The position numbers were made by a program, and so were the translations under genes. Under the pieces are notes generated by a model that was not told where the DNA came from, searched no databases, and saw only the letters and a list, made by a program, of their open reading frames with translations. Positions 24,392 through 33,214 of a stretch of DNA of 64,000 nucleotides are shown piece by piece. Location: NCBI RefSeq assembly GCF_005517195.1, contig NZ_CP040244.1, positions 3,180,001 through 3,244,000 of the forward strand, read 5' to 3'. Position 1 is the stretch's first letter. Each line of letters starts with the position of its first letter. Origin of the DNA: Streptomyces vilmorinianum. Its GTDB lineage: Bacteria; Actinomycetota; Actinomycetes; Streptomycetales; Streptomycetaceae.

Positions 24392-25151
24392 TCGCCGACT
24401 TCTCCCGCCACAGCCGGGCGAGCGACGCGTCACCCGTCACGGAGACCGCGCCTTCGGGCAGCCGGTTCCAGAGCGTCAGATAGAGCTGATCGGCAGGGCC
24501 GCTCAGTTCGCAGTCCGCCGCACCCGCCGCACCCGCCGCACCCGCGTCGCCGCGCTCCGTGCGCGGCGCCTCCTGTGACAGCCGTACGGTCCATACGTCA
24601 CCGGTGTCCGTCGCCCGTACGCGCAGGGTCCGCGGCTCCGGCGTGCGCACCCGGCTGCGATCGCGGCTGTGGAAGGCGCGCAACAGCTCCTCGATCCCGT
24701 CCACGGCGACCGCGGGGGCCACCGGGCCGGGGCGTCCCGACGCGAGGGCGGACTCGGCGTCCGCGCGATGCACTGTCGTCTCGTGCGCCTGCCGGCGCGC
24801 CCAGAAGGCACGCGGGGAGGGGGCGGGCAGGAACGTCCAGCACTCCAGGGACTCGGGCGCCGCGCGCAGGGCGGCGACGAGCGCGGCGTGCCCCTCGCGG
24901 AAGTGGGCGAGAAGCTCCTCGCCGTCGAGATCCGGCTCGCCGCCGTCGGGGTGGGGGGAGGTGTATCCCTCAGCGACGAAGGCCGTCGCCCAGCGGTGGA
25001 CCATCGTCGTGTGCCGCAGCAGATCCCGCACCCGCCAGCCCGGGCAGGTCGCCACCTCGGCGTCCGTGCCCGCCGCGGCCGCGGCCTCGAACAGGCCGCG
25101 CCCGGCGCTCTCGAGGGCCTCGATGTGCTCGTCCACCTTCATGATCCCCAT
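24378..25151 (-). CDS. Mycothiol-dependent maleylpyruvate isomerase-family protein
   Basis: A 257-residue MDMPI/DinB-type protein. The N-terminal four-helix bundle carries metal-ligand histidines in LLRHTTMVHRW and RRQAHETTVHRADAE, and the C-terminal part is the MDMPI C domain (VWTVRLSQEAP, LYLTLWNRLP). Family members use mycothiol for isomerisation or transfer; many have unknown substrates. An Ala/Gly triplet repeat (AGAAGAAGAA) interrupts the C-terminal domain. Start ATG 25151, with ATG 25142 as an alternative. Confidence 0.88.
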   Translation of the reverse strand: MGIMKVDEHIEALESAGRGLFEAAAAAGTDAEVATCPGWRVRDLLRHTTMVHRWATAFVAEGYTSPHPDGGEPDLDGEELLAHFREGHAALVAALRAAPESLECWTFLPAPSPRAFWARRQAHETTVHRADAESALASGRPGPVAPAVAVDGIEELLRAFHSRDRSRVRTPEPRTLRVRATDTGDVWTVRLSQEAPRTERGDAGAAGAAGAADCELSGPADQLYLTLWNRLPEGAVSVTGDASLARLWREKSAITWS

Positions 25152-25266
25152 GCGGTGGATTCTGCCAGGGGCGGGCGCGGGGCGGGGCGAATTCAGGTCT
25201 GCGGAGGGATCGGCCGGCCGAGCTCAGTCGCCGAGCGGCCGGGCAGGCCGCCTGCGTACGGGCTGC

Positions 25267-26484
25267 TCAGCCCGCCCTGGAGACCTGGGCGTTGCGGGCC
25301 GCGTACCCGATCACGGCGGCGCCCGCGGCGAGGACGGCGACGGTGGTCAGGGCGACGGGCAGCGAGAACCAGTCGGCGAGGAACCCGATGGACGGCGGGC
25401 CGAGCAGCATGCCGCCGTAGCCGAGCGTGGAGGCGGCGGCGACCCCGCTGGGTCCGGCGAGCGCGCCCGCGCGGGCCACCGCGACGGGGAAGATGTTGGC
25501 CAGGCCGAGACCGGTCACCGCGAAGCCGAGCAGCGCGGCCCAGACGCTCGGGGCGAGCGCACCGAGCAGCATGCCGGCGGCCGCCGTCGTCCCGCCCGCC
25601 ACGAGGGTGCGGGTCTGGCCGAGCCGTTCGAGCAGCGCGGTGCCGGAGAGCCGGCCCGCCGTCATCGTGAGCGCGAAGAGAGAGTAGCCGGCGGCGGCGA
25701 CGCCCGGGTGCGCGTGCAGATCCTGCTCCAGGTGCAGCGCGCCCCAGTCGGCCAGGGCGCCCTCACCGTACGCGGTGCAGAGGGCGATCACCCCGAAGAC
25801 GACGACGAGCCCGCGTGAACCGGCCCTGCCCCGGGGGCGGTCGGCGACGGGGACCGCCTCCGGCAGGGCGGGGGAGGGCTGCCGGAGCAGTACGGGACCG
25901 GCGGCGGCCGTCAGGAGCAGCCCGGCGACCGTCAGACCCAGGAGATGCGTCGCGGGGGACAGACTGCCGGCGACGAGACCGCCGACTCCCGCGCCGAGCA
26001 TCCCGCCGAGGCTGAACGCGGCGTGGAAGGAGGGCATCACGGGGCGGCGCAGCGCGGCGACGAGGTCGACGGCGGCGCTGTTCATGGCCACGTTGATGCC
26101 GCCGTACGCGGCGCCGAAGAGGAGCAGCACGAGGCCGAGGGAGAGCGGGGAGTGGGTGAGGGCGGGCAGGGCGACGGAGAGCGAGAGCAGGACGGCGGTG
26201 ACAGCGGTGACGGCGTGGCTGCCGTAGCGCCGGCAGAGGCGCCCGGTCAGGGTCATGGTCACCACGGCGCCGGCCGACACGCCGAGCAGCGCGAGCCCGA
26301 GGTCGCTGGCGGAGGCCCCGGTCTGCTGCTTGACGGCGGGGATCCGGACGACCCAGCCGGCGAAGAGGAAACCGTCGAGAGCGAAGAAGAGGGTCAGGGC
26401 GGAGCGGAGGCGGGACAGGGAGGGGGCGGTGTCTCCGCCTGGGCCCCCCGGAACGGCCGTCCGTACTTTGTTTAGTAGCGGCAC
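25267..26484 (-). CDS. MFS transporter, sugar/unknown substrate
   Basis: A 405-residue 12-helix major facilitator (LTLFFALDGFLFAGWVVRIP at helix 1, LTGRLCRRYGSHAV loop, GGINVAMNSAAVDL). It resembles the FucP/YbjJ-like inner-membrane MFS branch. The GTG start at 26484 reads VPLLNKVRT. It is divergent from a ROK regulator, which suggests sugar-responsive control, with a candidate operator overlapping the start. It has no neighbouring catabolic genes that would name its substrate. Confidence 0.9.
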   Translation of the reverse strand: MPLLNKVRTAVPGGPGGDTAPSLSRLRSALTLFFALDGFLFAGWVVRIPAVKQQTGASASDLGLALLGVSAGAVVTMTLTGRLCRRYGSHAVTAVTAVLLSLSVALPALTHSPLSLGLVLLLFGAAYGGINVAMNSAAVDLVAALRRPVMPSFHAAFSLGGMLGAGVGGLVAGSLSPATHLLGLTVAGLLLTAAAGPVLLRQPSPALPEAVPVADRPRGRAGSRGLVVVFGVIALCTAYGEGALADWGALHLEQDLHAHPGVAAAGYSLFALTMTAGRLSGTALLERLGQTRTLVAGGTTAAAGMLLGALAPSVWAALLGFAVTGLGLANIFPVAVARAGALAGPSGVAAASTLGYGGMLLGPPSIGFLADWFSLPVALTTVAVLAAGAAVIGYAARNAQVSRAG

Positions 26485-26489
26485 AAACT
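26465..26489. promoter_or_regulatory. Candidate ROK operator
   Basis: ACTTTGT and ACAAACT form an inverted repeat (6 of 7 matches, 11-base spacer) spanning the MFS start codon. AT-rich half-sites of this type suit NagC/XylR-like ROK regulators, and the divergent gene encodes one. Weak evidence. Confidence 0.35.
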
Positions 26490-26618
26490 CAGGATAGGGG
26501 CGTCACGGCACGGTTTTCAACCTGACCGCCGGGCGGGGGTCGCTCTTCGCGCTGTCCGGTACGCGCGCAGGCACCCGCGCACACCGCGCGGTCGCCCGAT
26601 CATGGGAGACTCGGCCCC

Positions 26619-27845
26619 ATGAACGGCAAGGCGACGACGACCAAGACACGGCTGGACAGGGGGCGCGGCGCGCTCGGGCCCGCGCTCGAACTGGTGCACA
26701 CGGGCCGCGCGCCGACCCGTGCCGTGCTCACCGCCGAACTCGGCGTCACCCGCGCCACCGCCGGAGCCGTCGCCGCCGAACTGGAGGCGCTCGGCCTCAT
26801 TCGGGTCGACTCCAACCCCGGCGCCGCCGCCGGCTCCCAGGGCCGCCCCTCGCACCGCCTCGCCGTCGACGAGAAGGGCCCCGTGGCCCTCGCCGCCCAG
26901 GTCCACGCCGACGGCTTCCGCGCCGCGCTCGTCGCCCTCGGCGGCACCATCGTGGCCACCGCGCCCGGCTGCGTCACCGTCTCCGCCGACCCCGCCCAGG
27001 TCCTCGGCGCCGTCGTCGACGCCGGCGCCGCCCTGCTGGAGGAGAGCGGACGCCGCTGCGTGGGGGCGGGGCTCGCGGCGCCGTCCGCCGTCGCCGAACC
27101 CGAGGGCACCGCCCTCAACCCGCTCCACCTCGCCTGGCCGGCCGGCGCGCCGGTACGGGAGATCTTCGCCGAACGCGTCCGCGCGGCGGGCATCGAGGGC
27201 CCCGCCTTCACCGGCAACGACGTCAACCTCGCCGCGCTCGCCGAGCACCGGCACGGCGCCGGCCGCGGCGCGAAGGACCTGCTCTGCGTCGCCACCGGCC
27301 ACCGGGGCGTCGGCGGCGCCCTCGTCCTCGACGGCCGCCTGCACACCGGCAGTTCGGGCCTCGCCCTGGAGGTCGGGCACCTCACGGTCAACCCCGAGGG
27401 CCGCCCCTGCCACTGCGGCAGCCGCGGCTGCCTCGACGTCGAGACCGACCCGCTCGCCTTCCTCACCGTGGCGGGACGCGCCCCTGGGCCGGAGGTGTCG
27501 CTGCTGCAGCAGGCCCGCGACCTGCTGCGTACGAGCCCCGACGACCCGGGGGTGCGGGCGGCGACGGCGGAGCTGATCGACCGTCTGGGGCTGGGCCTCG
27601 CGGGTCTGGTGAACATCCTCAACCCCGACCGGATCATCCTCGGCGGCCTGCACCGCGAGCTGCTCGACGCCGACCCCGACCGGCTCCGCGCGGTCGTCGC
27701 GGACCGCAGCCTGTGGGGCCGCAGCGGCGGGGTCCCGATCCTCGCCTGCACCCTCGACCACAACAGCCTGGTCGGCGCGGCGGAGCTGGCCTGGCAGCCG
27801 GTCCTCGACGACCCGCTGGCCGCCCTCGGCCGACCGGCGATCTGA
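26619..27845 (+). CDS. ROK family transcriptional regulator
   Basis: A 408-residue ROK protein with an N-terminal winged helix (TRAVLTAELGVTRATAGAVA, about residues 30-60) fused to a ROK sugar-binding domain whose zinc motif is CHCGSRGCLD after GLALEVGHLTV. The DNA-binding extension makes it a NagC/XylR-type repressor or activator. The kinase glycine loop is altered, so catalytic activity is doubtful. It lies divergent from the MFS transporter and probably controls it. The ATG at 26619 has no clear ribosome site. Confidence 0.9.
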   Translation: MNGKATTTKTRLDRGRGALGPALELVHTGRAPTRAVLTAELGVTRATAGAVAAELEALGLIRVDSNPGAAAGSQGRPSHRLAVDEKGPVALAAQVHADGFRAALVALGGTIVATAPGCVTVSADPAQVLGAVVDAGAALLEESGRRCVGAGLAAPSAVAEPEGTALNPLHLAWPAGAPVREIFAERVRAAGIEGPAFTGNDVNLAALAEHRHGAGRGAKDLLCVATGHRGVGGALVLDGRLHTGSSGLALEVGHLTVNPEGRPCHCGSRGCLDVETDPLAFLTVAGRAPGPEVSLLQQARDLLRTSPDDPGVRAATAELIDRLGLGLAGLVNILNPDRIILGGLHRELLDADPDRLRAVVADRSLWGRSGGVPILACTLDHNSLVGAAELAWQPVLDDPLAALGRPAI

Positions 27846-28167
27846 CGGGCGCGGGCGCAACGGCCGGTCGACCGGGTGGGGCGGACGGAGTGTGTCTCCG
27901 GTCAGACCGCCAGACCGGCACGGCAGGGCACTGCGTGGCGCGGCACGACACGACATGACTCGACTCGACTCGACTCGACTCGACACGGCCAAGCCCGCGC
28001 CCAGCCGCGGTCCGTGCGCGGCGGGCCCGGTGTCATCGGACCGCCGCGGCGCGCCCGGCGCGGTGGTCCCGACCAGGCACCGCGCGCGGGCCGGCTCCTC
28101 GCGCCGCTCGCGTCATCTCGCGCAATTGGGTGGGAACGCCGACCCGATGGCACTAGCGTTCCGCCTC
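27846..28167. other. 322-bp intergenic stretch with CGACT repeats
   Basis: No gene is evident. It contains a pentamer repeat (CGACT about five times, 27955-27985) preceded by degenerate CACGACA copies. TAGCGT at 28154-28159 is the probable -10 of the methyltransferase gene. Confidence 0.5.
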
Positions 28168-28932
28168 ATGACCGATATTGATCTTCCTCCGCGCCTCAAC
28201 AGCCTCACCTTTCACGGCCCGCTCTCCGAGGCCCGCGCCACCCGCATGATCGAGCGGCTCGCCGCGTCCTCGCCCGCCACCGTGCTCGACATCGGGTGCG
28301 GATGGGGCGAGTTGCTGCTGCGCACTCTGGAGGCCGTGCCGGGGGCGACCGGTGTCGGCATCGACATCAACGCCGAGGACCTGGCCCGGGGCCGGGATCT
28401 GGCCAAGGAGCGCGGGCTCGCCGAGCGCGTCGAGTTCGTGGAGGAGTCGGCGCTCGGCACCACCCGCGGGCCGGTCGACGCGATCCTCTGCCTCGGCTCC
28501 AGCCAGGCCCTGTGCGACCCCGAGCAGCCCCACGACCCGGCCGCCGCCCTGCGCGAGCTGCGGCGCCTGGTCAAGCCGGGCGGCCGGGTCGTCCTCGGCG
28601 AGGGCTTCTGGCAGCGGACCCCGACGGACGAGGAACTCGCCGCGATGTGGCCCGGCGCGCACACCGGGGAGCACTTCCTCCTCGGAGCGCTCGTGGACCT
28701 GGCGATAGAGGCGGGCTTCCGGCCCGCCTGGATCGAGACGGCGAGCCGTGAGGAGTGGGAGGAGTTCGAGTCCGGCTACCGCCACGACACCGAGGTCTGG
28801 CTGGCCGCGAACCCCGACCACCCGCTCGCCGCCGAGACCCGGGCACGCGTCGACCGCCAGCGCTCCGGCTGGCTGAACGGCTACCGCGACGCCCTCGGCA
28901 TCACCTATCTGACCCTCGTTCCGATCGGCTGA
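28168..28932 (+). CDS. Class I SAM-dependent methyltransferase
   Basis: A 254-residue methyltransferase with the SAM motif I VLDIGCGWGELLLR (residues 40-53), acidic loop GIDINAEDL, and the later LRRLVKPGGRVVLGEGFW strand. It methylates an unknown small molecule; the FWQRTPTDEEL segment resembles the cyclopropane/ubiquinone-type branch. The ATG at 28168 lies nine bases after a TAGCGT -10, so it is likely leaderless; an ATG at 28147 is less favoured because it overlaps the -10. Its 3' end overlaps the decayed TetR gene. Confidence 0.88.
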   Translation: MTDIDLPPRLNSLTFHGPLSEARATRMIERLAASSPATVLDIGCGWGELLLRTLEAVPGATGVGIDINAEDLARGRDLAKERGLAERVEFVEESALGTTRGPVDAILCLGSSQALCDPEQPHDPAAALRELRRLVKPGGRVVLGEGFWQRTPTDEELAAMWPGAHTGEHFLLGALVDLAIEAGFRPAWIETASREEWEEFESGYRHDTEVWLAANPDHPLAAETRARVDRQRSGWLNGYRDALGITYLTLVPIG

Positions 28933-29301
28933 CCAGCGACTCCCGTTCCGGCGCGGAGGTGCAGCACCTCCCAGCGCCAGGGATCGACCGCGAGCGCGCT
29001 CGCCGCCACGCCGTCCTCACGGACCTCGCGTGCGTGGCCGGCGAGCGCCTCCGGCACCGGCAGTCTGCGGCGCGGCGCGGCGCGCTCCGCGCCGCCGCCG
29101 TGGCCGCCGGCTCGTCCGGACGCAGGGGGCCGGTCGACTCCCCGCTCTCCAGGCCCTCCTGGACGATCTCCCCGAGCCGGCCGCGCAGCCGGTCGAGGGT
29201 CTCGTCGATCCCGCTTCCCGGCGAAGTGGTGGTGCCCGGTGCCCGGTGCCCTGCCCGGCCTCGGCGGCTTGCTGGGTCCTCAGTCGTTCGGACGTCGTCA
29301 T
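28905..29301 (-). pseudogene. Decayed TetR-type regulator
   Basis: On the minus strand three frames together give a TetR-like relic. It begins MTTSERLRTQQ at 29301, continues in a second frame as IDETLDRLRGRLGEIVQEG and ESGESTGPLRPDEPAATAAA (typical TetR ligand-domain helices), then in a third frame as LPVPEALAGHAREVREDG and ASALAVDPWRW. Most of the DNA-binding domain is missing and at least two frame changes are needed. It lies before an ABC-transporter operon it may once have controlled. Assignment rests on helix style, not on a search. Confidence 0.5.
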
Positions 29302-29474
29302 ACGCGGAGTGGTCGTACCAGTAGGTACAGACGGACAGGGCGGCCGGGAGCAGCCCGGACCACCCGCCGTACTCCCCACGTCGTACGGGCGAAGCCGCTG
29401 GCCGTACGACGACCGGACCCCCCTCCGCGCGCGAGTCTCGAAGCACCGACACACGCACGAGGAGCTGAGAGACC

Positions 29475-29756
29475 ATGAACACACTCGCCCACGCGGGCCC
29501 CGGTCCGTGGGTCCTGTTCTTCCCCCTCGTCTGGGCGGCCGTGATCGTCACCGTGATCACCGTCCTGCGCCGCACCGGATGGCGCGGCCGGCGCGGCCCC
29601 GGCCCCCGCCCGGCCTACGACGAGCAGTCCCCGATCGCGCTCCTCGGCCACCGCTTCGCGGCAGGCGAGATCGACGAGGACGAGTACTGGAGGCGGCTGA
29701 CCGTCCTGGAGGAGCAGTTCGGCCGCACCGCCGGACCCAAGGGGCGTGCGGCATGA
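29475..29756 (+). CDS. SHOCT-domain small membrane protein
   Basis: A 93-residue protein with one membrane helix (VLFFPLVWAAVIVTVITVL) and a C-terminal SHOCT motif (PIALLGHRFAAGEIDEDEYW..LTVLEEQF). SHOCT domains are short oligomerisation or docking elements, often on membrane proteins. The ATG follows GAGGAGCTGAGAGACC. It overlaps the ABC ATPase gene by ATGA, so it is the first gene of the transporter operon. Confidence 0.87.
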   Translation: MNTLAHAGPGPWVLFFPLVWAAVIVTVITVLRRTGWRGRRGPGPRPAYDEQSPIALLGHRFAAGEIDEDEYWRRLTVLEEQFGRTAGPKGRAA

Positions 29757-30526
29757 ACGCCACCACCCAAGCCACGGCCGCCGCCCGCGTCGTCGACGCC
29801 GTCAAGGTCTACGGCGTCGGCGACACCCAGGTCAGAGCCCTGGACGGGGTGAGCGTCGACTTCCCGGCCGGCCGCTTCACCGCGATCATGGGCCCCTCCG
29901 GGTCCGGCAAGTCCACGCTCATGCACTGCGCCGCCGGGCTCGACACCCTCACCTCGGGATCCGCCCTCATCGGCGACACCGACCTCTCCGCCCTCGACGA
30001 CCGGCGGCTGACCCTGCTGCGCCGCGAGCGGATCGGGTTCGTCTTCCAGGCGTTCAACCTGCTGCCGACGCTCACCGTCGCCGAGAACATCACCCTGCCG
30101 CTCGACCTCGCCGGAACCGCACCGGACCCGGCCTGGCTGGACACGCTGATCGACACCGTCGGCCTGCGCGACCGGCTGCACCACCGGCCGAGCCAGCTCT
30201 CCGGCGGCCAGCAGCAACGCGTCGCCGTCGCCCGTGCCTTCGCCGGCACGCCCGACGTCGTCTTCGCCGACGAGCCCACCGGCAACCTCGACTCGCGCTC
30301 CGGCGAGGAGGTCCTGCGGCTGCTCGGCCGGACCGTCCGGCAGACCGGCCGTACGGTCGTCATGGTCACCCACGACCCGGTCGCCGCCGCACACGCGGAC
30401 GAGGTCGTCTTCCTCGCCGACGGACGGCTCGTCGACCGCATGGGGGAGCCGACCGCCGAACGCGTCCTCGACCGCATGAAGGCATTCGACGGCGGCGCCG
30501 TGCCCCGTGAGGCGGTGCCGCGATGA
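29753..30526 (+). CDS. ABC transporter ATP-binding protein (MacB/LolD type)
   Basis: A 257-residue ABC ATPase: Walker A GPSGSGKST, Q-loop FVFQAFNLLPTLT, signature LSGGQQQRVAVARAF, Walker B VVFADEPTGNLDS and the switch histidine in VTHDP. This sequence type partners FtsX-like permeases in MacB/LolD/BceA systems that act on envelope substrates or antimicrobial peptides by mechanotransmission. It overlaps both neighbours by four bases (ATGA), so the three genes are translationally coupled. Confidence 0.95.
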   Translation: MNATTQATAAARVVDAVKVYGVGDTQVRALDGVSVDFPAGRFTAIMGPSGSGKSTLMHCAAGLDTLTSGSALIGDTDLSALDDRRLTLLRRERIGFVFQAFNLLPTLTVAENITLPLDLAGTAPDPAWLDTLIDTVGLRDRLHHRPSQLSGGQQQRVAVARAFAGTPDVVFADEPTGNLDSRSGEEVLRLLGRTVRQTGRTVVMVTHDPVAAAHADEVVFLADGRLVDRMGEPTAERVLDRMKAFDGGAVPREAVPR

Positions 30527-33084
30527 GCACCACGCGCGCCTCCCTGAAGCTCAGCCTCTCCTCCCTGCGTGCCCACAAGCGGCGCTTCGCGGGCACCTTC
30601 ACCGCGATCCTGCTCGGCGTCGCCTTCCTGACCGGCACCCTCGTCATGGGCGACACCCTGCGCGCGAGCTTCGACTCGCTCTTCGGCAACGCCACCAGCG
30701 GGACGGACGCCGTCGTGCGCAGTACGAGCGTGGTCACCGTCGAGGGGGAGGGCCAGGGCACTCGCAGCCCCGTCGAGGCCTCCCTCGCCGACCGGATCGC
30801 GAAGGTGCCCGGCGTCGCCGCGGCCGTCCCCCGGATCGAGGGCGCGGGCCAGCTCGTCAGTGCCGACGGCAAGCCCGTCGGCGGCCAGGGCCCGCCCACC
30901 CTCGCCGGCAACTGGATCGAGGACGCGGAACTCAACCCGTACGCCCTGGCCGAAGGCCGCGCGCCGCAGCAGTCCGGCGAGGTCGTCGTCAACCGTGGCG
31001 CGGCGAAGACGGGCGGTCTCGCCGTCGGCGACACGACGGTCCTGCGCACCCCCGACCCGGTCAAGGTCACCGTCGTGGGCCTCGCCACCTTCGGCGGCGA
31101 GGACGGCATGGCCCAGGTCACGTACACCGGAATGACCCGCGCCGACGCCGAGAAGTACCTGACGCCGAAGCCCGGTGACGCGGCGGGCATCCTCGTGCGC
31201 GCCGGGCCCGGCACGTCTCAGCAGGAACTGGTCGACGCGCTCGCGCCCGTACTCCCCGAGGGCGTCGAGGCGATCACCGGTGAGCAGTCCGCCGCGGAGA
31301 ACACCGAGATGATCTCCGGGCAGTTCCTCACCCTCTTCACCACCTTCCTGCTGGTGTTCAGCGGGATCGCGCTGCTCGTCTCCGTCTTCTCGATCCACAA
31401 CACCTTCGCCATCGTGGTCGCCCAGCGGACCCGCGAGAACGCACTGCTGCGCGCCCTCGGAGCCTCACGCCGCCAGGTCGTCTCCTCGACGCTCGTCGAA
31501 GCCGTGGCCGTCGGCCTCGTCGCCTCCGCGGCCGGACTCCTCGGCGGCATCGGCGTGGCGGCCGGACTCCAGGCGCTCTTCCCGGTGATCGGCTTCCCGT
31601 TCCCCGAGGGCGCCCTGGTGATCAGCGGCCTGTCGATGGCACTGCCGTTCGCCGTCGGGCTCCTGGTCTGCCTCGGCTCGGCCCTGCTGCCCGCCGTGAA
31701 GGCGGGGCGTACCGCTCCGCTCGCCGCGCTGCGGGAGACCGCCGTGGACGAGTCGGGCGCTTCGCGCGTCCGCGCCCTGGCCGGGTCCGGCCTGCTGATC
31801 GCGGCCGTCGCCGTGGTGCTCACCGGAGTCCTCGCGACGCCGTCGCTGTGGCTCGCGTCCGCAGGCGCGGTGCTCGCGCTCGCCGCGTTCGTCGTCCTGG
31901 GGCCGGTCGCCTCCTCGTACGCGGTACGGATCCTCGGCGGGCCGCTGCGCGGGGCCAACCGCGGACTCGCGCGGCGCAACGCCCTGCGCAGCCCCAAGCG
32001 GACCGCCGCCACCGCCACCGCGCTGATGATCGGTGTCGCCGTCGTCTCGCTCTTCACGGTCTTCGGCGCCTCGCTGAAGGCGACGATGGACCAGACGGTC
32101 TCGCGGTCGTTTGCCGGTGACGTGGCCGTCAGCACACCGGCGTTCGGCGCGGGCGGCAGTGGGCTCAGCCCGCGGCTGGCCCCGGCGCTGGCGGCGCTGC
32201 CCGAGGTGGAGAGCGCCGTCGGCCTCGGCCAGGGCGTCGCGGAGGTCGACGGCGAGGGCCGAGCCCTCACGGTCACCGACCCGGCCGCGCTCGCCCGCTC
32301 CTTCGACCTCGGCGACGTCCGGGGAACGCTGGACGGTCTCGGCACGGACGGCATCGCCGTCTCGGCCCCGGAGGCGGACCGGTCCGGGCTCACCCCGGGC
32401 AGCACGACCGAACTCGCCTTCACCGACGGCAGCCGGCGCACCTTCACCGTCAAGGCTGTCTACGAGCAGTCCGAACTCGCGGGCGACTACGTCGTCACCC
32501 GCGAGGCATGGGCCCCGCACCGCGCCCAGGACTCCGACACGCTCGTCGCCGTGACCTTCGAGGACGGCGTCTCCGCCGACGCCGGACGGGCGGCCGTGGA
32601 GAACGTCGCCGCGCAGTACGGCAATCCGGAGGTGCAGACCCGTGAGGAGTACGCCGCGTCCTCGGCGGGCGGCATCGACATGATGCTCACGCTGGTCTAC
32701 GCGCTGCTCGCGCTCGCCGTCCTGATCGCCCTGCTCGGCATCGCCAACACGCTGACCCTCGCGGTCCACGAGCGCACCCGTGAACTCGGCCTGCTGCGTG
32801 CCGTCGGACAGACCCGGGCCCAGCTCAAGGCCATGGTCCGCTGGGAGTCCGTCCTGGTCGCGGCCTTCGGCACGGCCGGCGGGCTCGCCCTCGGCGGCTT
32901 CCTCGGCTGGGTGCTGGTCAAGGCGTCCGACGGAGCGAGCGACAGCGCGTTCGCCTTCGCCGTACCGCCGTTGCAGCTCGCGGCCGTCGCCCTGGTCGGC
33001 CTCGCGGCGGGCGCCCTGGCCGCCTGGCGTCCGGCTCGGAGGGCGGCCCGTCTGGACGTCCTGCGAGCGATCGCGACGGAGTGA
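30523..33084 (+). CDS. FtsX-like ABC transporter permease
   Basis: An 853-residue permease with a duplicated FtsX architecture: an N-terminal helix (FAGTFTAILLGVAFLTGTLV), a large extracellular domain, three helices (FLTLFTTFLLVFSGIALLVS onwards), a central pair, a second external domain and three C-terminal helices (LTLVYALLALAVLIALLGI onwards). No kinase is linked, so it is more likely an export or signalling pump than a peptide-sensing Bce module. It is encoded directly after its ATPase and ends at a repeat-rich hairpin region. Confidence 0.93.
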   Translation: MSTTRASLKLSLSSLRAHKRRFAGTFTAILLGVAFLTGTLVMGDTLRASFDSLFGNATSGTDAVVRSTSVVTVEGEGQGTRSPVEASLADRIAKVPGVAAAVPRIEGAGQLVSADGKPVGGQGPPTLAGNWIEDAELNPYALAEGRAPQQSGEVVVNRGAAKTGGLAVGDTTVLRTPDPVKVTVVGLATFGGEDGMAQVTYTGMTRADAEKYLTPKPGDAAGILVRAGPGTSQQELVDALAPVLPEGVEAITGEQSAAENTEMISGQFLTLFTTFLLVFSGIALLVSVFSIHNTFAIVVAQRTRENALLRALGASRRQVVSSTLVEAVAVGLVASAAGLLGGIGVAAGLQALFPVIGFPFPEGALVISGLSMALPFAVGLLVCLGSALLPAVKAGRTAPLAALRETAVDESGASRVRALAGSGLLIAAVAVVLTGVLATPSLWLASAGAVLALAAFVVLGPVASSYAVRILGGPLRGANRGLARRNALRSPKRTAATATALMIGVAVVSLFTVFGASLKATMDQTVSRSFAGDVAVSTPAFGAGGSGLSPRLAPALAALPEVESAVGLGQGVAEVDGEGRALTVTDPAALARSFDLGDVRGTLDGLGTDGIAVSAPEADRSGLTPGSTTELAFTDGSRRTFTVKAVYEQSELAGDYVVTREAWAPHRAQDSDTLVAVTFEDGVSADAGRAAVENVAAQYGNPEVQTREEYAASSAGGIDMMLTLVYALLALAVLIALLGIANTLTLAVHERTRELGLLRAVGQTRAQLKAMVRWESVLVAAFGTAGGLALGGFLGWVLVKASDGASDSAFAFAVPPLQLAAVALVGLAAGALAAWRPARRAARLDVLRAIATE

Positions 33085-33123
33085 CGGACGGGTCGGCAGC
33101 GTCGGCGGGGCGATCCCGGATCC

Positions 33124-33187
33124 GGGATATCGGATTGGGTATATCGGATCCAAGATCCAAGATCCAAGATCTGATATCCGATATCCC
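33124..33187. repeat. Inverted/direct repeat element after the ABC operon
   Basis: GGGATATCGGAT (33124-33135) and ATCCGATATCCC (33176-33187) are perfect inverted repeats. Between them ATATCGGAT recurs and a seven-base unit (ATCCAAG) is repeated three times. The segment is strikingly AT-rich and could act as a bidirectional terminator between convergent genes. Confidence 0.75.
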
Positions 33188-33214
33188 CCGGTCCGACGCG
33201 CGCAGCGGCCCCGC

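Noticed and set aside
27955-27985. CGACT repeat as a functional element
   Set aside because: Short pentamer slippage tract in an intergenic area; no link to a gene or motif.
27892-28167. Longer N-terminus for the methyltransferase
   Set aside because: The upstream in-frame extension crosses the CGACT tract and the TAGCGT promoter box and has no family similarity.
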